Shown here one piece after another: positions 1-13,772 of a DNA stretch of 64,000 nt. The notes below the pieces were generated by a model. It was given only the letters and a program-made list of their open reading frames with translations, ran no database searches and was not told the DNA's origin. The stretch is taken from the NCBI RefSeq assembly GCF_016808095.1, contig NC_068972.1, positions 9,604,001 through 9,668,000 on the forward strand, read 5' to 3'. How positions within the stretch are numbered: the first letter of the stretch is position 1; every line of letters begins with the position of its first letter. Source of the stretch: Vigna angularis. Lineage: Eukaryota; Streptophyta; Magnoliopsida; Fabales; Fabaceae. The position numbers were made by a program, and so were the translations under genes.

Positions 1-3000
1 AATGGGCTTTAAAATTAGTCTGACTTTTTTCCTGCACTCCAATTTCACATTCTCAATTCCTCTCTCTTCCACCCTCTTTCCAAAATTAGGGTTTTGTTAT
101 TGGATACTAATGCATTGAATGTAAAATTGTAGGTATGTTATGATCCATTGCATTTGGATGGAGTTTGCTTCAAATAAGGTGAACATCTACACCCTTACAA
201 ATAAGTTCATGCCCACATCGTCCTTTTATTATATATATTTTCCCAAAGCCTTGTTTTTTTCCTCACATTATTTCAGGCAATGTGACAACACAAGAAACAC
301 ATTCATTCCCCAATAGGTAAAAAAAATGGCCACAAAACATCTTTGTCTGACATTTTATAAATAAAAGTGATGTCTTTATGTGATAGATAATGATTATAGA
401 AAAGAAAGAGATGTAGAAAAGTGTAAGGTCAATGTAAAGTTAGAATATGAAAATAAAAGGACAGATAAATTCAGTAAAGAGGAATTAGTTGGCAATAAAA
501 TAGAATAGTCTTTTGGTTGAATAAAGATACAATTCTTTTAAATGGTATGATTGGATTGATTTAATAAGAGATATTATTTGAAGAATGTATTATCTCTTCA
601 CCCTTTACCAATTAGATTTGGAAAATTGAGTCTAATGACTTGGTTTATGGTTTATCAGGTTAAGTAAAATAAAAAATGTAAACTCGATCCTCCCACATCT
701 AAACGGGCTAATTGAAAACAAAAAATTAAAAAATAATTTCAAATTAGAAAAAATTATATATTTACTTACTTTTTAGAATTTAAATTATAATTAAGATTGA
801 TTTCAATTTTTAGTTTGACATATAAATTTTACGATATGTATTTGTTGTAATAAAGTATTACTTTTCTATTTTAAAATGGATTGGTATGATATAAGTTTAT
901 TTAGAATACAAACTAAATAAACATTACACAAAAACATAAATTATCACTATTTTTTACTGACAAAATAGAATTTGTCAATAAATATTAATTATTGATGAAT
1001 AATTTTATTTGATTTAACAATTAATATATTCATTAAAGAAAATTTAGTTATCTATCAGTATTTTTTGTTTAATTGATATAATTATCAATAAAATTGTATT
1101 TAAAGTTATTGACTTAATTATCAATAAAATTAACTTAACTATCAACGAATTTTATTCATCAATAACTTAATTAGCAACAAGTTTTATTCGTTAGTAATTT
1201 ATTCGATAAAATCAAATGTGTACATTTCAAATTTTGTTTCCCAATTTTAGTAAAATTTCATGATCCTCTCCATTGTGAATATAGTAGTCTTTCGGACAAT
1301 ACTGACAATATCAATAAAATAAAAATAATTTCTAATTAGATGGATTCTCAAAAATAAAATTCTCCAGCTTTTGCAAATAAATATATAACTGATATAATAT
1401 TATATTGACAGGTATATTGGTGCATATATGTTATAAAACCCCACTGTCAAAATTTGATACCTGGGGCAACTCCAATGCATTGCCCGCTACTTTTTGTTTT
1501 TGAAAAAGGGAAAACAATTCATGCTTACATCAATTCACGTGCAAGTGGACAAACAAATAGATAGCTTTGATATGCAAGTCAGAGTCTTTTGTTCATGAAT
1601 GATTGAGTTAATCACAATGGGGACACAGAAAACTATTCCTATCTACTTTGTATGATTCACTGCATATCATAACATAAATATATATTGCATGTTCCGTTTT
1701 TTCTTCTTATTCAAAACCAATATTTTTATCACTTAAAATGTTAACAAAAGTAGTAATCTTTTCAAAATCCAAGAACCAGAACTTGTACCCAAAGACTAAA
1801 TCCGTATGAAAAATCTCATATTTCTCATACCAAACATATTTATGAGATTTTGAAAAGTTTGAAGGTGTAGTGAGATGTTCAGATGTTATTGATGGAAAGG
1901 AAACATTATTAAAGATAATAAGGAGTGGAATAAGGAATTGGTTTGGTGTTGAAGAAATATCCGAAAAAAGGAAAAATGGAGAGGGGAAAGTGGTAGAGTA
2001 TATATAAAGACGAAATGAGATGAGTGGGTTTGATAGTCACGGACGAGGGATTCCCATATGAGGAGGCAAATGACATGAGGTGCGACAAAAGTGTCACAAT
2101 ATCTTTACTAATAATTACGATAACGAACATTTGCAGAGACTATACTGTCTCTGTTGCATGATGCTGATGACCACTGTGTATATATGTTCAGCCACCACAC
2201 CTTTATTCATTTACTTAACGCCACAAATATCTTTCACCAAATTAATAGTGACGTGAGACCTAACCCTAATTGTCAGCAACCACGGCATTGCCCTACAGTG
2301 CATGCTAACATGCAAACACCTCAGAGAGAGAGAACAACTCATACCAATGTGAGTTTCAAAAGTGGTCAACATGCTCAGGAATATTTCAAAATCATGGCTA
2401 AAAAGGGTCATCTTTAAGCAAAGGAATGTCAACAAAAGCACATGAAAATGTGAACGCCGTTTATCAACTTGTACTAACCATTTTTCTAATTTATATTTTA
2501 ATCTGTGTGAGGGATTAGCAGATTATGTTATAATTAATTGATTGTTGTTAAATCAATATTTTCAAATATTTTATTTTTTTGAAAGAGAAAGTAGTTTTGG
2601 CGTCTGATAAATAACATTTTATGTGTAAAAATTCATGATTTGCGTGCTGCCATGCACGTTTATACTACTCTTGGTATCTTGGTCTTATAATAACATTTTC
2701 TTGAAAAGTAAGGAATTAGGTATGTGTAATAACAAATTCCTACTGCTTTATTTTTAAGTTTTGTGTAGCTTTAGTGGGTATGGTATATGTTAATTATAGC
2801 TAGAAAACAATGATGAAATTGAAAGGAAACCAGGCTTTGTCGTTTCCGTTGGAATATATCGAATACGTGAAGATTCTCAGCATCCTCGTCTGTTGAGCTT
2901 TGTGCACAACCTGGCTGGCTTTACCGTGTTTTCTTTTCTGTCTCAAATTAAACTTTTCATGAAATTCAATGAAACAGTGAATTTATTCAGATGTCTATCA

Positions 3001-3224
3001 CTGTCAAAGAGAGAGTACTGAATACAAAGGGATCGATGTACTCAAGAAAAACATAAGAATTACAATTTATAGAATCGAAATCATAGTTAATATATCAATT
3101 AGACTTCTTTTCATAACAAAATAACCTCAAAGCAGTTTTAAATAAGTCCATACATTCTGCCTAATCTTTTCCTTATTACAACGTTGACTTTCCAAAATGA
3201 TGATTTGGCTGTGCTGACTTCAGG
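1..3224. other. Intergenic AT-rich DNA, no gene seen
   Basis: No reading frame here has a recognisable domain or splice context; the longest are under 90 codons. About 950-1210 is a degenerate short repeat built on ATCAATAAAATT-like words. The part next to 3224 is the 3' flank of the zinc-finger gene and probably holds its 3' UTR and polyadenylation site, which I cannot place exactly. Confidence 0.6.
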
Positions 3225-6200
3225 TCAAGGTCCAAAGAACTGAGAACCCATGACACGTTGTTGTTGTTGTAGTTGTTCTCTCTGTGAAAATCCACCATTC
3301 ATATTTCTCACCATTCCTCCAACACCCAAAAAGTCTAAGGTCAACTTATCAGAACCTCCAAAGTTAACGCTAAGATTCTGGGGCAACTTATTGTTGGACT
3401 CGTCCAGGTTGTGAAACCCACAAAGGTTGTTTTCGTTCCCTTGCATGTTCCTAAACAAGGACGTGTTTCCATTGGCGATAGAGTTCATCAACCCTTGAAG
3501 ACTGTGGTGGTGGTGACCATTTTCAGCTTTGGAACCATTATTGCTACACATTCCTCTAAGTAAAGAAGAACCGTTGGAGGTTGTGGTCGAACCCATTTGT
3601 GACGCTTTTTGAAGCAACACAGTGGCAGACATATGAGGGGACGATACGTTTTCTAATGAATCACCAAAGAGCGAAGAAAAACCCGAACCAAGATGGTCAA
3701 TTACTGCAGGGTTGTTATTAAGATAGAGTGGTGGTGGTGTTGTTCCGTGGTCACTACCGCTTATGTTGTTGAATTGATCAGAGATAATGGTGCTAGTGCT
3801 ATTGCTGCTAGGGAAGAAGCTGAGGTTGAAAAGATTGGAATCAGGAGCAGCAACTGATGAAGAATCGGAGTTGTTGGTGTTGGCATGAAGATCAGTGAGC
3901 TGCATTAGGCCATGTAGTTGTTTGTTTGAGAATATTGGTCCTTGTTGCGATTGGTGTTCTTCAAATAATGTTTGATTGGTGCTGTCATTCATGAAGAAAG
4001 CTGAAGAAGGCATTGATTGTGGTGAGTGTCCAAATGAAGACTGATTTAGAGGTGGAATCAAGTGCTCAAACTTTACAGCTGCACCAACATTTCCAAGGCG
4101 CAAGATGTTGTTAGAGGTTGTTTGGTTCTGATTTTGAACTTGGGAAAGTTGATTACCCACTTGGGATAGGGTTAAACTAGTGTGGTTTGTGCCAAACAGA
4201 TGAGTCCCCAAAGGGTTCAAGTTACTGGGGAATCTTGCACTCTCTTGGGCCAGCGCATCACAGAACGCCCTATGAGTGATGAAACTGTCACGCCTGCATT
4301 AAAAACATATTGGAACAAATCAAGTTATACGTAAATTAACCACATTAGATGATAGAAATTGAGAATAGAAAAGCTGAATTTATTACGTCGAGTATCAAGT
4401 TTGGGCTCAAATTATATATATTAATTATAAGTATGCTAAACTGAGAATAGAATGTAATAATCAAACTGTTCCTAATCAGCTCAATAACAGCGAGTATGCC
4501 ACCGATCAACACATAAAATTCTTAAACAAAACCATATATTTACTTTAAGAACGTGTATGGGTAACCTAACACCGTCCAACCTAAAGAATTTTGGAACAGC
4601 TGAATCCAAAGATAGTTAAATATAAAAATAAATAAAATAAAAGCATAATAGGAATCATATTTTCTTTGTCATTGGAACTGCAAATTTGAAAAGAAAACTA
4701 CAATGGGAACAGAGGGCCCAGGGGAGCATTATATATACCAAAATATGATACACACAAGAAATCCAAATCGAACTGCCACTTTAAGGTCTCTCTCATTGAA
4801 TAAAAGAGAATTATTTTCAGGTTTTGATGATAGTCAATTATCATAAGAGCAAACATGGGGCCAGTTCAATAAATGCAAACAACCTCAATAGTTGTCTATT
4901 TTCTACGATGAGAATTCGTTTCAAAAGAGTCGTACAATACAAAAATTGCCGATAGAAGGGGCGAATTAATGCAGAGAATTTGTTTAGCGATTGCATAAAT
5001 AAATAATGGGGTGGCAGTGGTGACAATTATGCAGCTCGGACCCATTGCAACAAGATAAGTGTATTTATATTTGAACCGAGCCAAGCCGAAAGAGAACAAA
5101 AGGCAGCATCTCCAACTCATGTGAGAACAAACCCAGTATCACTGTGCCTGTTGCCTTTGCAAAGTTGTTTACCTACACGTGAATGGGAATAAGGGTGGGG
5201 GCACTGTTCCCGAGGAACAAAGTTGAACTTGCTTGTTTTTTCTTCTCAAAGCATGTCAATTTTGGTACCCCATTTCAACAGGGTACTCACGTGCGACCAG
5301 TCTTCTGCCATTACTCCACTAACACCCAGACACAAGCTAACAGGGAAATCAATGGAGAAAGCTCTTGTTCACATTTTTAACTTCTCTTTCGACTGTTTAC
5401 TCAAGCTACATCCTTACATGTTATAATTGACTTAGTCCATTCTTTGTGTAACTTTCTCCAGAGAGATTATTATCAAATAAAAAATTCTTTCAATGAGGTA
5501 ATAAAAAATCATTATTATCAAATAAGCTAAATTAGAAATTAGCAAACATACTTAGGTTGCATTTAGACATGCTTATAATAAAAATGCGTCAAGCTTCAAA
5601 GCTTTTACTAGTGCGAAAAATTCAAAACCCTAATTTTTCATAAAGTTGATGGTGTGTGTATGATATACACACACATTAGATGAGGAATGTATGAAGTGAA
5701 GGAGAAAGTAAGATAAAAATGGGTTGTTACCTAGAAAAGAGAGTGCCACAGTCACATCTGTACTCTCTAGTGCCACAAGTCTTAGAATGTGCTTTCCAAT
5801 CAGATTGAACAGCATATTTCTTTGAGCACTTTTCACACTTCCACTTCTTCTCACCATGCTTGCGAGAGTAGTGCTTCTTGATCCCAGTGAGGTCTCCCAA
5901 GGCCCTTGAAGGATCATGATGGACACAGGTGGGCTCGGGACAAAGATAAACCTTTCTTTTTTGCTCTTTTGTACTCTTCTGCTTTAGCTTCCAAGGAAGG
6001 TTGTGTCCTCTTCTGTGAAGCTGTAGGTTTTGCTCCCTTTGGAATCCTTTATTGCACACCTCACATATAAACCTGTTTGTTGCCATTAGGGTCTTGGGAG
6101 ATAGTTCTATCACCTCTGCGTCTGGATCTTTTACCCCCATAAAAATGACAAACAACAAATTATTAAAAAACCCTTTTGCTTCAATCACTTGCTCAAATTG

Positions 6201-6674
6201 AATACGCACAAGAAACAGAAGAATAATCTTTCTTTTCTGACCCATGTTTTAGAACCACGTAGGCACTTTAACAGTAATCATAAAAGAAATACAAATTTTA
6301 AAAAATCATTAAAATTTTTTCACTTGAACTTTCATGCTACTGAGACTCGTGGAGAAAGAAAATCCAACCATGAATTGAATGTCTTCAGAGTAAATTAAAC
6401 AAGTCAATAGCCCTTACTCATATTCATGATTTAGGGTTTTGTTGTGTTTGTTATTGAGAAAATGAAAACAAGGGAAATAAAACTGCAAAGTATATGTGTG
6501 TGGTTTAAGTGATGAAATTCAACTAAGCTACTTGCTTGGTGTTCCAGGTTGATTCCTCCGTTTCTTTTGAGGCACTGCGATTGGAGCCACAGTGGAGGGT
6601 TGATGGTGTGCTGTAATCTGAGGGCTTTCTTCTCTGATTCCCAAGAATGGAGTGGATGAGGAAGCTGCCGACAT
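3225..6674 (-). CDS. INDETERMINATE DOMAIN (IDD4/IDD5-like) C2H2 zinc-finger transcription factor
   Basis: Nuclear DNA-binding regulator; IDD4/IDD5 relatives act with GRAS proteins in root patterning and growth (family knowledge). Exons: 6674-6536, 6127-5731, 4293-3225, total 1605 nt, 534 aa. Residues 37-41 are a KKRR-type nuclear signal followed by NQPGTPNPDAEV. ZF1 is C68-C71-H84-H88, ZF2 C109-C114-H132-H137, ZF3 C144-C147-H160-C164, ZF4 C171-C173-H186-C190: the typical two C2H2 plus two C2HC set. The Asn/Ser/Gln-rich C-terminus carries MSATVLLQKASQMGS (about 400-414) and LTLDFLGVGG (about 496-505), the family's C-terminal signatures; DKLTLDFLGVGGMVRN is typical of the IDD4/5 branch. The ATG at 6674 is chosen because MSAASSSTPF.GIRE is a common start in this branch. 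Exon 2 joins exon 3 through split Arg179. Intron 1 (408 bp) appears to have a GC donor; intron 2 is 1437 bp. Length is ordinary for the family. Confidence 0.93.
6534..6535 (-). other. Non-canonical GC splice donor of IDD intron 1
   Basis: Exon 1 reads to ACACCAA and is followed by GCAAGT, the usual GC-donor consensus. Splicing here joins the single base A to exon 2 (starting ATCCAGAC after an AG at 6129-6128) and gives Asn47-Pro-Asp-Ala-Glu-Val, the conserved IDD junction. The nearest GT (four bases downstream) would leave two bases and shift the frame. Confidence 0.8.
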
Positions 6675-9600
6675 AACTGTTGTGCAAATCTGGAACTAAT
6701 ATCTGAATCAAAAGTAAAACATATCAGATATCCGAATATCCTTCTGCTGAAAGAAAAAGAAAACCTCAATTGTATGTTTCCTTGTTGCTTGGAAAGAATA
6801 AACAAAAAGAAAGGGAAAAAGAAACTACAACAGAATGAAAAAAAAAGACCTGAAGTATGTTTGATTTTTTCCCTGCTTTCTTTGTCTGTCAGAAAAAAAG
6901 AAACTGAGAGAGATTAAATCACAAAAGATACCGAGAGGAAAGTATCTTAGGAGACAGAAGCAAACAGGAGACGAAGAGAAGAAAACAATTCACTCTGAAT
7001 ACCTAGTTATCTCCTTGCTATTGTTTTCTTATCATAAAATTTAGCTACTACACTCCCTCTTGTTATTTCTCAATCATTTGGTGTCATCTAGACAGGAGAA
7101 TAATAATAATAGTTAATAACATGCTAGGTTGTCCTCGAAAAGGCATGTATAAATCAACTGATATGTATCTCTTTTGATCTATGTGTCTCTTCTTTTCCCC
7201 TCTTCTCCTCATGGTTGTGCATTTTGTGAGGGGAAATAATTAAGGGTGGTAAAGTTGCCAGCGAAGTGAGGAAGGTAATTTATGTCACTGTTATACTGCT
7301 CCTGCACGGGCTACTGTGTCCTTAGCAGATGATGGTCTGGGGCCACCGACCCTCTTAGCCTTCAACCTCACCTTATCTCTCCTTCTCTTATTTCCTATCT
7401 TTTTACCAACAACCAGACAACATTCGTCATTTTTTAGCCAACAACTAATTCGTTTATATACAACTATTCTTATTATCATCATGTCTTACAATATACTTTC
7501 TTTACCCATGCTTTTTACAAAACTTTCATCTGTTATCATACGGTCACTGTAAAATTGACAAAAAATGTTCTTGGATTTTTGGTTGGTGAATCAAAATCTT
7601 GTGGTAATTCTGGGACAAAAAGGACTTGGAACTCTTAAAAACCTAAGCGTGTTAACCAAGTAGAGACAGCGCTTTCTTGTAGATACTGACAATATTTGTG
7701 TTGCTCTCTGATTCTATAATAATGGTAATGGTATTTTGAACTGTTTGGTTGAAGAGATATTTTGGTGGTGATGATTAGTTTCTTGTTCCTTTTGTAAGAA
7801 AGATATTTGGTTGGAAAAGTGTTATCGGTGTTGTGACCATCTTGATTTACTGAGTGTGTATGAGGATGATGTTTGCATTGACAATGCTAGGTTGAAACAT
7901 TCTTTTCCTTGGTTGTACAAATCTCTGTTAAAACAGCTGCTTCGCTTGAAGTTGAAAAGGGAATTTGGTATGATAGTTTGGTTCTGGAGATCAATACAAG
8001 AAACTCGTTGCTTGTCGGTCAAAAACTAATGCTATGTCACAAAAGCCAATGCAAATTCGTATGTAACAGCCAAGCGAAAGCTACGAAGATGGTCACAAAA
8101 AATCTACAATTCCTTTTAAATTTTCTAAAGTTTCACAAAATATAAAGAAAATTAATAGATAATTTATAAAAAATAACATTTAAGTATTTTATTTTTATAT
8201 ATAAATGTCAAATAAAAATAATTGTCTATGATGTATATTAGTTAATTAGAAAAAAAGTAAGCTCTCAAGAAGGCAATTGTAAGACGATTTCAATTTTCCC
8301 TTTCAAGTGAAGATGTACGTGACGACTTCAATTTCATTTTAGTATATTTTTATGCAAGTGGATACTTCCATTTTTTCGTATGTTTTTATATTCAGTTAGT
8401 TTTTTTTTTTCTATCTAGTAATTTAGGTTTTTTAATTTAAATTTTATAAATATAATGTTGCGTTTTTTATACTTTAAAAGAAAATTAATTAAATTTTAAG
8501 TTATAAATTTTATAAATTTCAGTATTTTTAATTAAATTTTTATTAAAATTTATACTTCATTAAGTATTTAAAATATTTTTTTATTTTATTTAAGTACCAA
8601 TATCGATAAAATAATTTTATAAAAATAAATTCTTTTTTGAATGATGTGATCATTCAATAAAAATTTAATTAAAAATATTTAAAATGATCGAATACTTAAA
8701 AGTTTTGAATTTGAAAGATTCGTCACTTGTGATGTGGAATTGCTAGTTGGTATAATTCATTATAATACTATTTTCAACATAAAAAACTTATACTTATAAT
8801 ATTTTTGTTTAATTTTGTGATTTGTATTCGGAGTAAGATTCTGAACATTTATCTATTGGCAATGTATTGGTATTGGAAAGAAATGAGAGATGATGATGAT
8901 GATAATGATGGGTATAGGTGAATTGACATTGGAATGAAAATGAAAGATGAAGAAGGATTAGGTGTGGACCATGTTGTGTGTGGCTTAGATTTGGATAGAA
9001 GCTTAAAACTGAGACACATGATCTGTGTGGGGGTAAGTACCTAGATAAGGACCCTCTTTTTAACACAGAAAATAGATCAACAATTATAACTCTTCAGGGA
9101 TTTTGGCTTTACCTACATTTCAAGTTCTCTGCAGGCTTTTGTTTCCATTACCTTCTATTCAAACCTCTCTATGTTGGAAGTTCACATTCCTTGTAAATTT
9201 CATTTTTTTTAAGTTCATTTTATCAAATTAAATTACTCTACTTTTTATGATAAAGTTTTTTAGAATCAGTAAGATTTTTTATTTATTCGATTTATTTTAT
9301 TTTAAATTAAATTTAAAATTCATTTCTTAATATTTTTTTTGTAATATAATTATAATTGAAAAAGAATATTCAATTTGAAAACTGTATTGAAAACTATATT
9401 GGTCACAAGCTCGCATTTATTTTTCTAATTATAAGTCGGTCTATTCTTATTCGGCTTTAATTGGTCGTATTCTTTATCTTAATAAATTCTGAATCAAATA
9501 AATGACTTAGAAGATAAATAGGTCAATGATCAATTCAGATTTACATAAATAAGAGTTTACCAAACTATAGTTATCTTATAAATAATATATTTTCTAAAAT

Positions 9601-10442
9601 AAATAATTTATATTCATATTTATAAAACTTTTTGCTATTTAATATATTTTACTAACTTAGACATCAGAACATTTTTTACAAACATACAATCGTTCATATA
9701 TGAAAAATAAGTATCGAAACGAGAAAGAAGAACACTTAACACATAAATAAGTACAAAAATTATTTATATATTCCTTCTTCTCACATTCTACCATAACTAA
9801 TCATCACAACTAATGCATATGAAAAAAAACTATAATCCAAATTTATTTATAAAATTGTTACTAATTAATCATCTCTTTTACACTGTATTAAAAAAATATT
9901 ACTATCCCTCTTAAAATAACTACATTTTACAGCTTTTGGGTTGACATTGATTTAAGGGGTCCTTTTATAACATGCACATAGAATGTGACAGAAATAAATG
10001 AATGGATTTTATTTTATTTGTATATTATTAAAAGGAATTAAAAAAGTGATATATTTTAGTTTTTGTAAGAAAAAAAGCTAAGAAACAAAAAGGAAATATT
10101 CCCTTCGGTTTCCACTCGTCAAACCTTGCCTCAAACTCTAGAAAATTGACAACTTAATCCTACATGCACTAGAAAATGATAATAACCCTTCAATAGACAT
10201 GTTATGAATTTTTTACAGGTATAGTTTATTAGAAAATGAAACACGCACACACTAAACTAATGTATTTATCAGATTTTATTAATAATGATAATTTTGGCAA
10301 ACTTAACGAATTTCAAAAATAGAAATACAAAATTTTTATAGTTTATTACATGTCAATAAATTAATGAAGTCAGTATGTGAAATGACCAAATATTATCATA
10401 ACTAAGGCATATTAAGATGCAAAATAAACGTTTTCAACATAG
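6675..10442. other. IDD 5' flank and gene-free DNA
   Basis: The first few hundred bases hold the IDD 5' leader and promoter; no single TATA box stands out. Beyond about 7.6 kb the sequence is AT-rich with a GAT trinucleotide run near 8890. Reading frames up to 85 codons show no domain or composition suggesting a gene. Confidence 0.5.
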
Positions 10443-13102
10443 TGTAACATCTCAAAATATAGTGTAAAACCATATAATAGGAACATCATATTCATAATAT
10501 TTCAGACCAGTTCTTACAAAAGATAGGACGTACGGTTATGGCCGAACGACCTTACTAAATAGCAGGAAGTTAAAATTGTACAATGGCTATAACTAGAACG
10601 AACGGTTTACAAAATACTTATACCGAACGTTCCCATAAAAGAAGAGGCCAACAATTGGCCGAACGTCCTAAGGTTCAGTCTTCACTTCCATCTCTTCCAG
10701 TGTTTCTTCCAGCAACTCTTCTACTTCTGCTCACATCCACACGGATGGTCATTGCAACAGGACAAACGACAAAATGGACAAGACAGGAAATAGGGTAAGC
10801 TTATGTAATTTAATTCATCCAATAAAACATACAATCTTCATCATTCAATCAAACAATAACCAAATCATAATTCATACATCATGGCATGCAAATAACGACC
10901 ACTTGACTTTGACTGTCCGGATTGTATGAATTATGTGTAGCTATGACGTTCGTGCACCCGTGGAAAAGGTAATCTGGAAAACCATCAGAATTACCATAGC
11001 TGGAAACCCAAGCCGCCACACGGGTTAGCCCTTCATCCCTCACTGTAGCTGGAAACCAAAAGTCTACATATGAGTTTAGTCCGATAGTTGGAACCCCAAG
11101 CTATACGCAACCAGGCCTCCTGCTATTCTCACCACATGCGCCACCATTCTCTACTTGAGACTCGGTGACCATTAGAATGTCAGGATGAACGACAGTTTAG
11201 TCTGACCATATTCATACTTTACCATTCCAATATCAATTCATGAGATATTCCTCCCCGGAATACTCTTTCATATTCATACTCATTTCTTCTACATCATATT
11301 CCATCATATTTCATTGTCAAAACCTCCAACCGAACCAATTTGACTAAAGATCCCATAGGATACTGAATAACGAACGTTAATCTTCAAACCAAAACAAGAC
11401 CGAACACTTGAAGTGAGACCGAGATGTTTCCCAGCTCAAAACAGATCAAACCGGGAGAGTTACTATCGAGGTTGTGAAAGAGACCGAATACAATGATACT
11501 TCTCAGGGACTGATAGAATTGAACATTATTTACAAGGTGAGTTGTTTCATTGAACTGACCCCTTAGAGTTTAAACCGAACGCAACTAAGCCTAGGCCGAG
11601 TACTGAGACTCTAGGCCGAACACCATTAGAAACTGATACTGTATGACATCAAATAATAATAACGGACATAATTATATGAAGAAACCGAACGCTATAAATA
11701 CTTAGCTTATTTATGAGTTTAACATCAAGGAGAACGAGTGCTAGTCGAAGACCGAGCACTGTAGAGACCGAACGCTATTGGTATTGGCCGAATGCTCTTA
11801 TTATAAAATTAGATTAAGGAATCAATGTCAAGCGTTTGGTTTAAGACCGAGCACCACTTAGTACGAGCACTTGGTGTAAGACCAAGCACCACTAAACTTA
11901 TAGAATAAAGGCTTGATAAATATCAGGTACCATTTAACTACAGTTCAAGAACGAACGAAATATACAAATACATATAAATATACTGAAGTTTACAACCAAA
12001 CGCCAAGGAACGAATATCCTTGGTTGAACGCTTATTTATAGATATAACCAAAATGAAAATGCTAGGTCCTCAACTGAAATTCTCTCCAAATGAAAGAGTC
12101 CAGTTCCAACCGAGTCCACAAGAAAACCGAACACTATATCGAACGAGCGCTGGTCTAATACCAAACACTTATTAAGAACGATCACTACTGAAAACGAACA
12201 CTTGGTCCAAGATCGATTACTCAAGTATAACTGAATGGTCAATACTGACTCTCGATCACAGTTTACATAATACAGTAGAGTATTAGAAAATGACTCTCAG
12301 ACAACATCCCTACCCATTTCATGACTTTCATTAATCATCAATACTTTTAAATAGCATACAATATTTCATCATCAACCAAATCATCGAACACAATATCATT
12401 CTCGTTTCTCATATTTTAGATTCATATACTCATACAGCCAACAATACAGTAACAACCATATTTCATATTCATTCAACATTCAACGAACATGCATCCATTC
12501 AAAACAAGAATCTTAATCAAATTATATAAGCTTCCCTTACCTCTTAACGTGACTGAACGCTTCCAGATATGGTTATTGGTTCACCTCTATAAGTCCTTCT
12601 ACCCTCAATGCTCAACAATTTCCAAAACTAAACCAAGTAAAAACCAAAACACTATCAAAACCACTCAATTTAGAAGGGTGATCAACACATGAAACCAGAA
12701 CTTGGTTTGCACGTCCAGGAAACCGCACGGCTGAGTGAAGAGAAGAACTTACCAACTCAGCTTCACAAACCGATCGGTTCAATCGAAAGCCCTTGACACC
12801 GGAAGAGTGGAAATGGTGCCTGAGTGATGATCGGAAGAAGAAACGATGAGAATCCTTAGAGATAAGTAAGAGCTTTTTAGAGAGAAGGAGGAAAGAATGA
12901 AAGTTTCAGAAATCTGGGGAAGAAGGGTGCATGCAGAAAGTGGCGTAAAATTTTAAAAATTTTGAGTTTTACTCCTACCGTCAAAGCCGAACGGCCACTC
13001 AGCTACTTACACATGTCTCCCATTATCTGATTTTCAGATCCCCTTTCTTGACATGTGTAATTCACTAAGATGAGATTTTGAGTGGATTTTAATGGTCTGA
13101 CA
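10443..13102 (-). mobile_element. Long solo-LTR candidate (Ty3/gypsy-type), minus orientation
   Basis: On the minus strand the segment starts TGTCAGACC and ends GATGTTACA, so it has TG...CA ends. It is much richer in GC and in CCGAACG/CGAACG words than its flanks, especially 11.39-12.25 kb, where motifs such as GACCGAACGC and GACCGAGCAC recur. No gag, protease, reverse transcriptase or integrase frame is present inside or beside it, which fits a solo LTR of about 2.66 kb. The flanking pentamers (catag and cctgg) agree at only 3 of 5 positions, so the target duplication is decayed or an end is slightly misplaced. Assignment to Ty3/gypsy rests on general resemblance. Confidence 0.6.
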
Positions 13103-13389
13103 CCTGGTTTAATTTTAAAAATGAAAATAAATAATAAAAGTATATTTTAGTCTAAGTTTTATATGCCTTTAATTATTTTGACTAAAGATAAGAATGAGAT
13201 TGGCTAATATATTTAGACTTATTTTATCCCTTAATTTGGTCACATAGATAAATTGATTTCCAGATATATCACTTTAAAACCAGTCATATTTTTAATTTTG
13301 TTTTCTGCCAAGATATTTCGTAACCACTCTACTTTTTAAACTCTTAATGCATGAATTGGAATAGGAGTTCGACCAATCAGCCATAGCCC

Positions 13390-13772
13390 TTTTCTTCCTG
13401 CAGCTCCATAATTGCTCACACGTAAATTTTTAAAATAACAAATTTATCCTTCGTAAAACTGACTTCCACAATAAACATTTCAGAATGAATTTCCTGGAAA
13501 AAGTTTTTCAAAACACATAAAATTCATTTCAGAATAAACTTTCTAAAATAAGTTTATATGATACATTTTGGAACGAACTTTTATCTGAAAAAAGTTCTTT
13601 TTCTTCTTCTTCTTTCTCTACAATGGAGAAGAAAGGTGCAGCCGTGATGACAAAGCAAAGCAGTGGTGATGACGAAGGTCAACAATAACATATTGCAATA
13701 AGTAAGGATATTTTAGTCTTTTTATTGTTAGAATGGGGTGGAGCTAGTAATAATGAATATGCAGAAAGAAAA
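13390..13772. mobile_element. Mutator-type MITE, copy A
   Basis: The outer 27 bases on each side are inverted copies with 21 matches (TTTTCTTCCTGCAGC... against TTTTCTTTCTGCATA...). The interior carries the same gaat/ttcc-rich words and a CTTCTTCTTC tract as copies B and C near 40 kb. No transposase frame fits in 383 bp. No clear 9-bp target duplication was found, so the ends are approximate. Confidence 0.45.

Noticed and set aside
10583..10798. 71-codon frame with some GC content
   Set aside because: It is inside the solo-LTR candidate.
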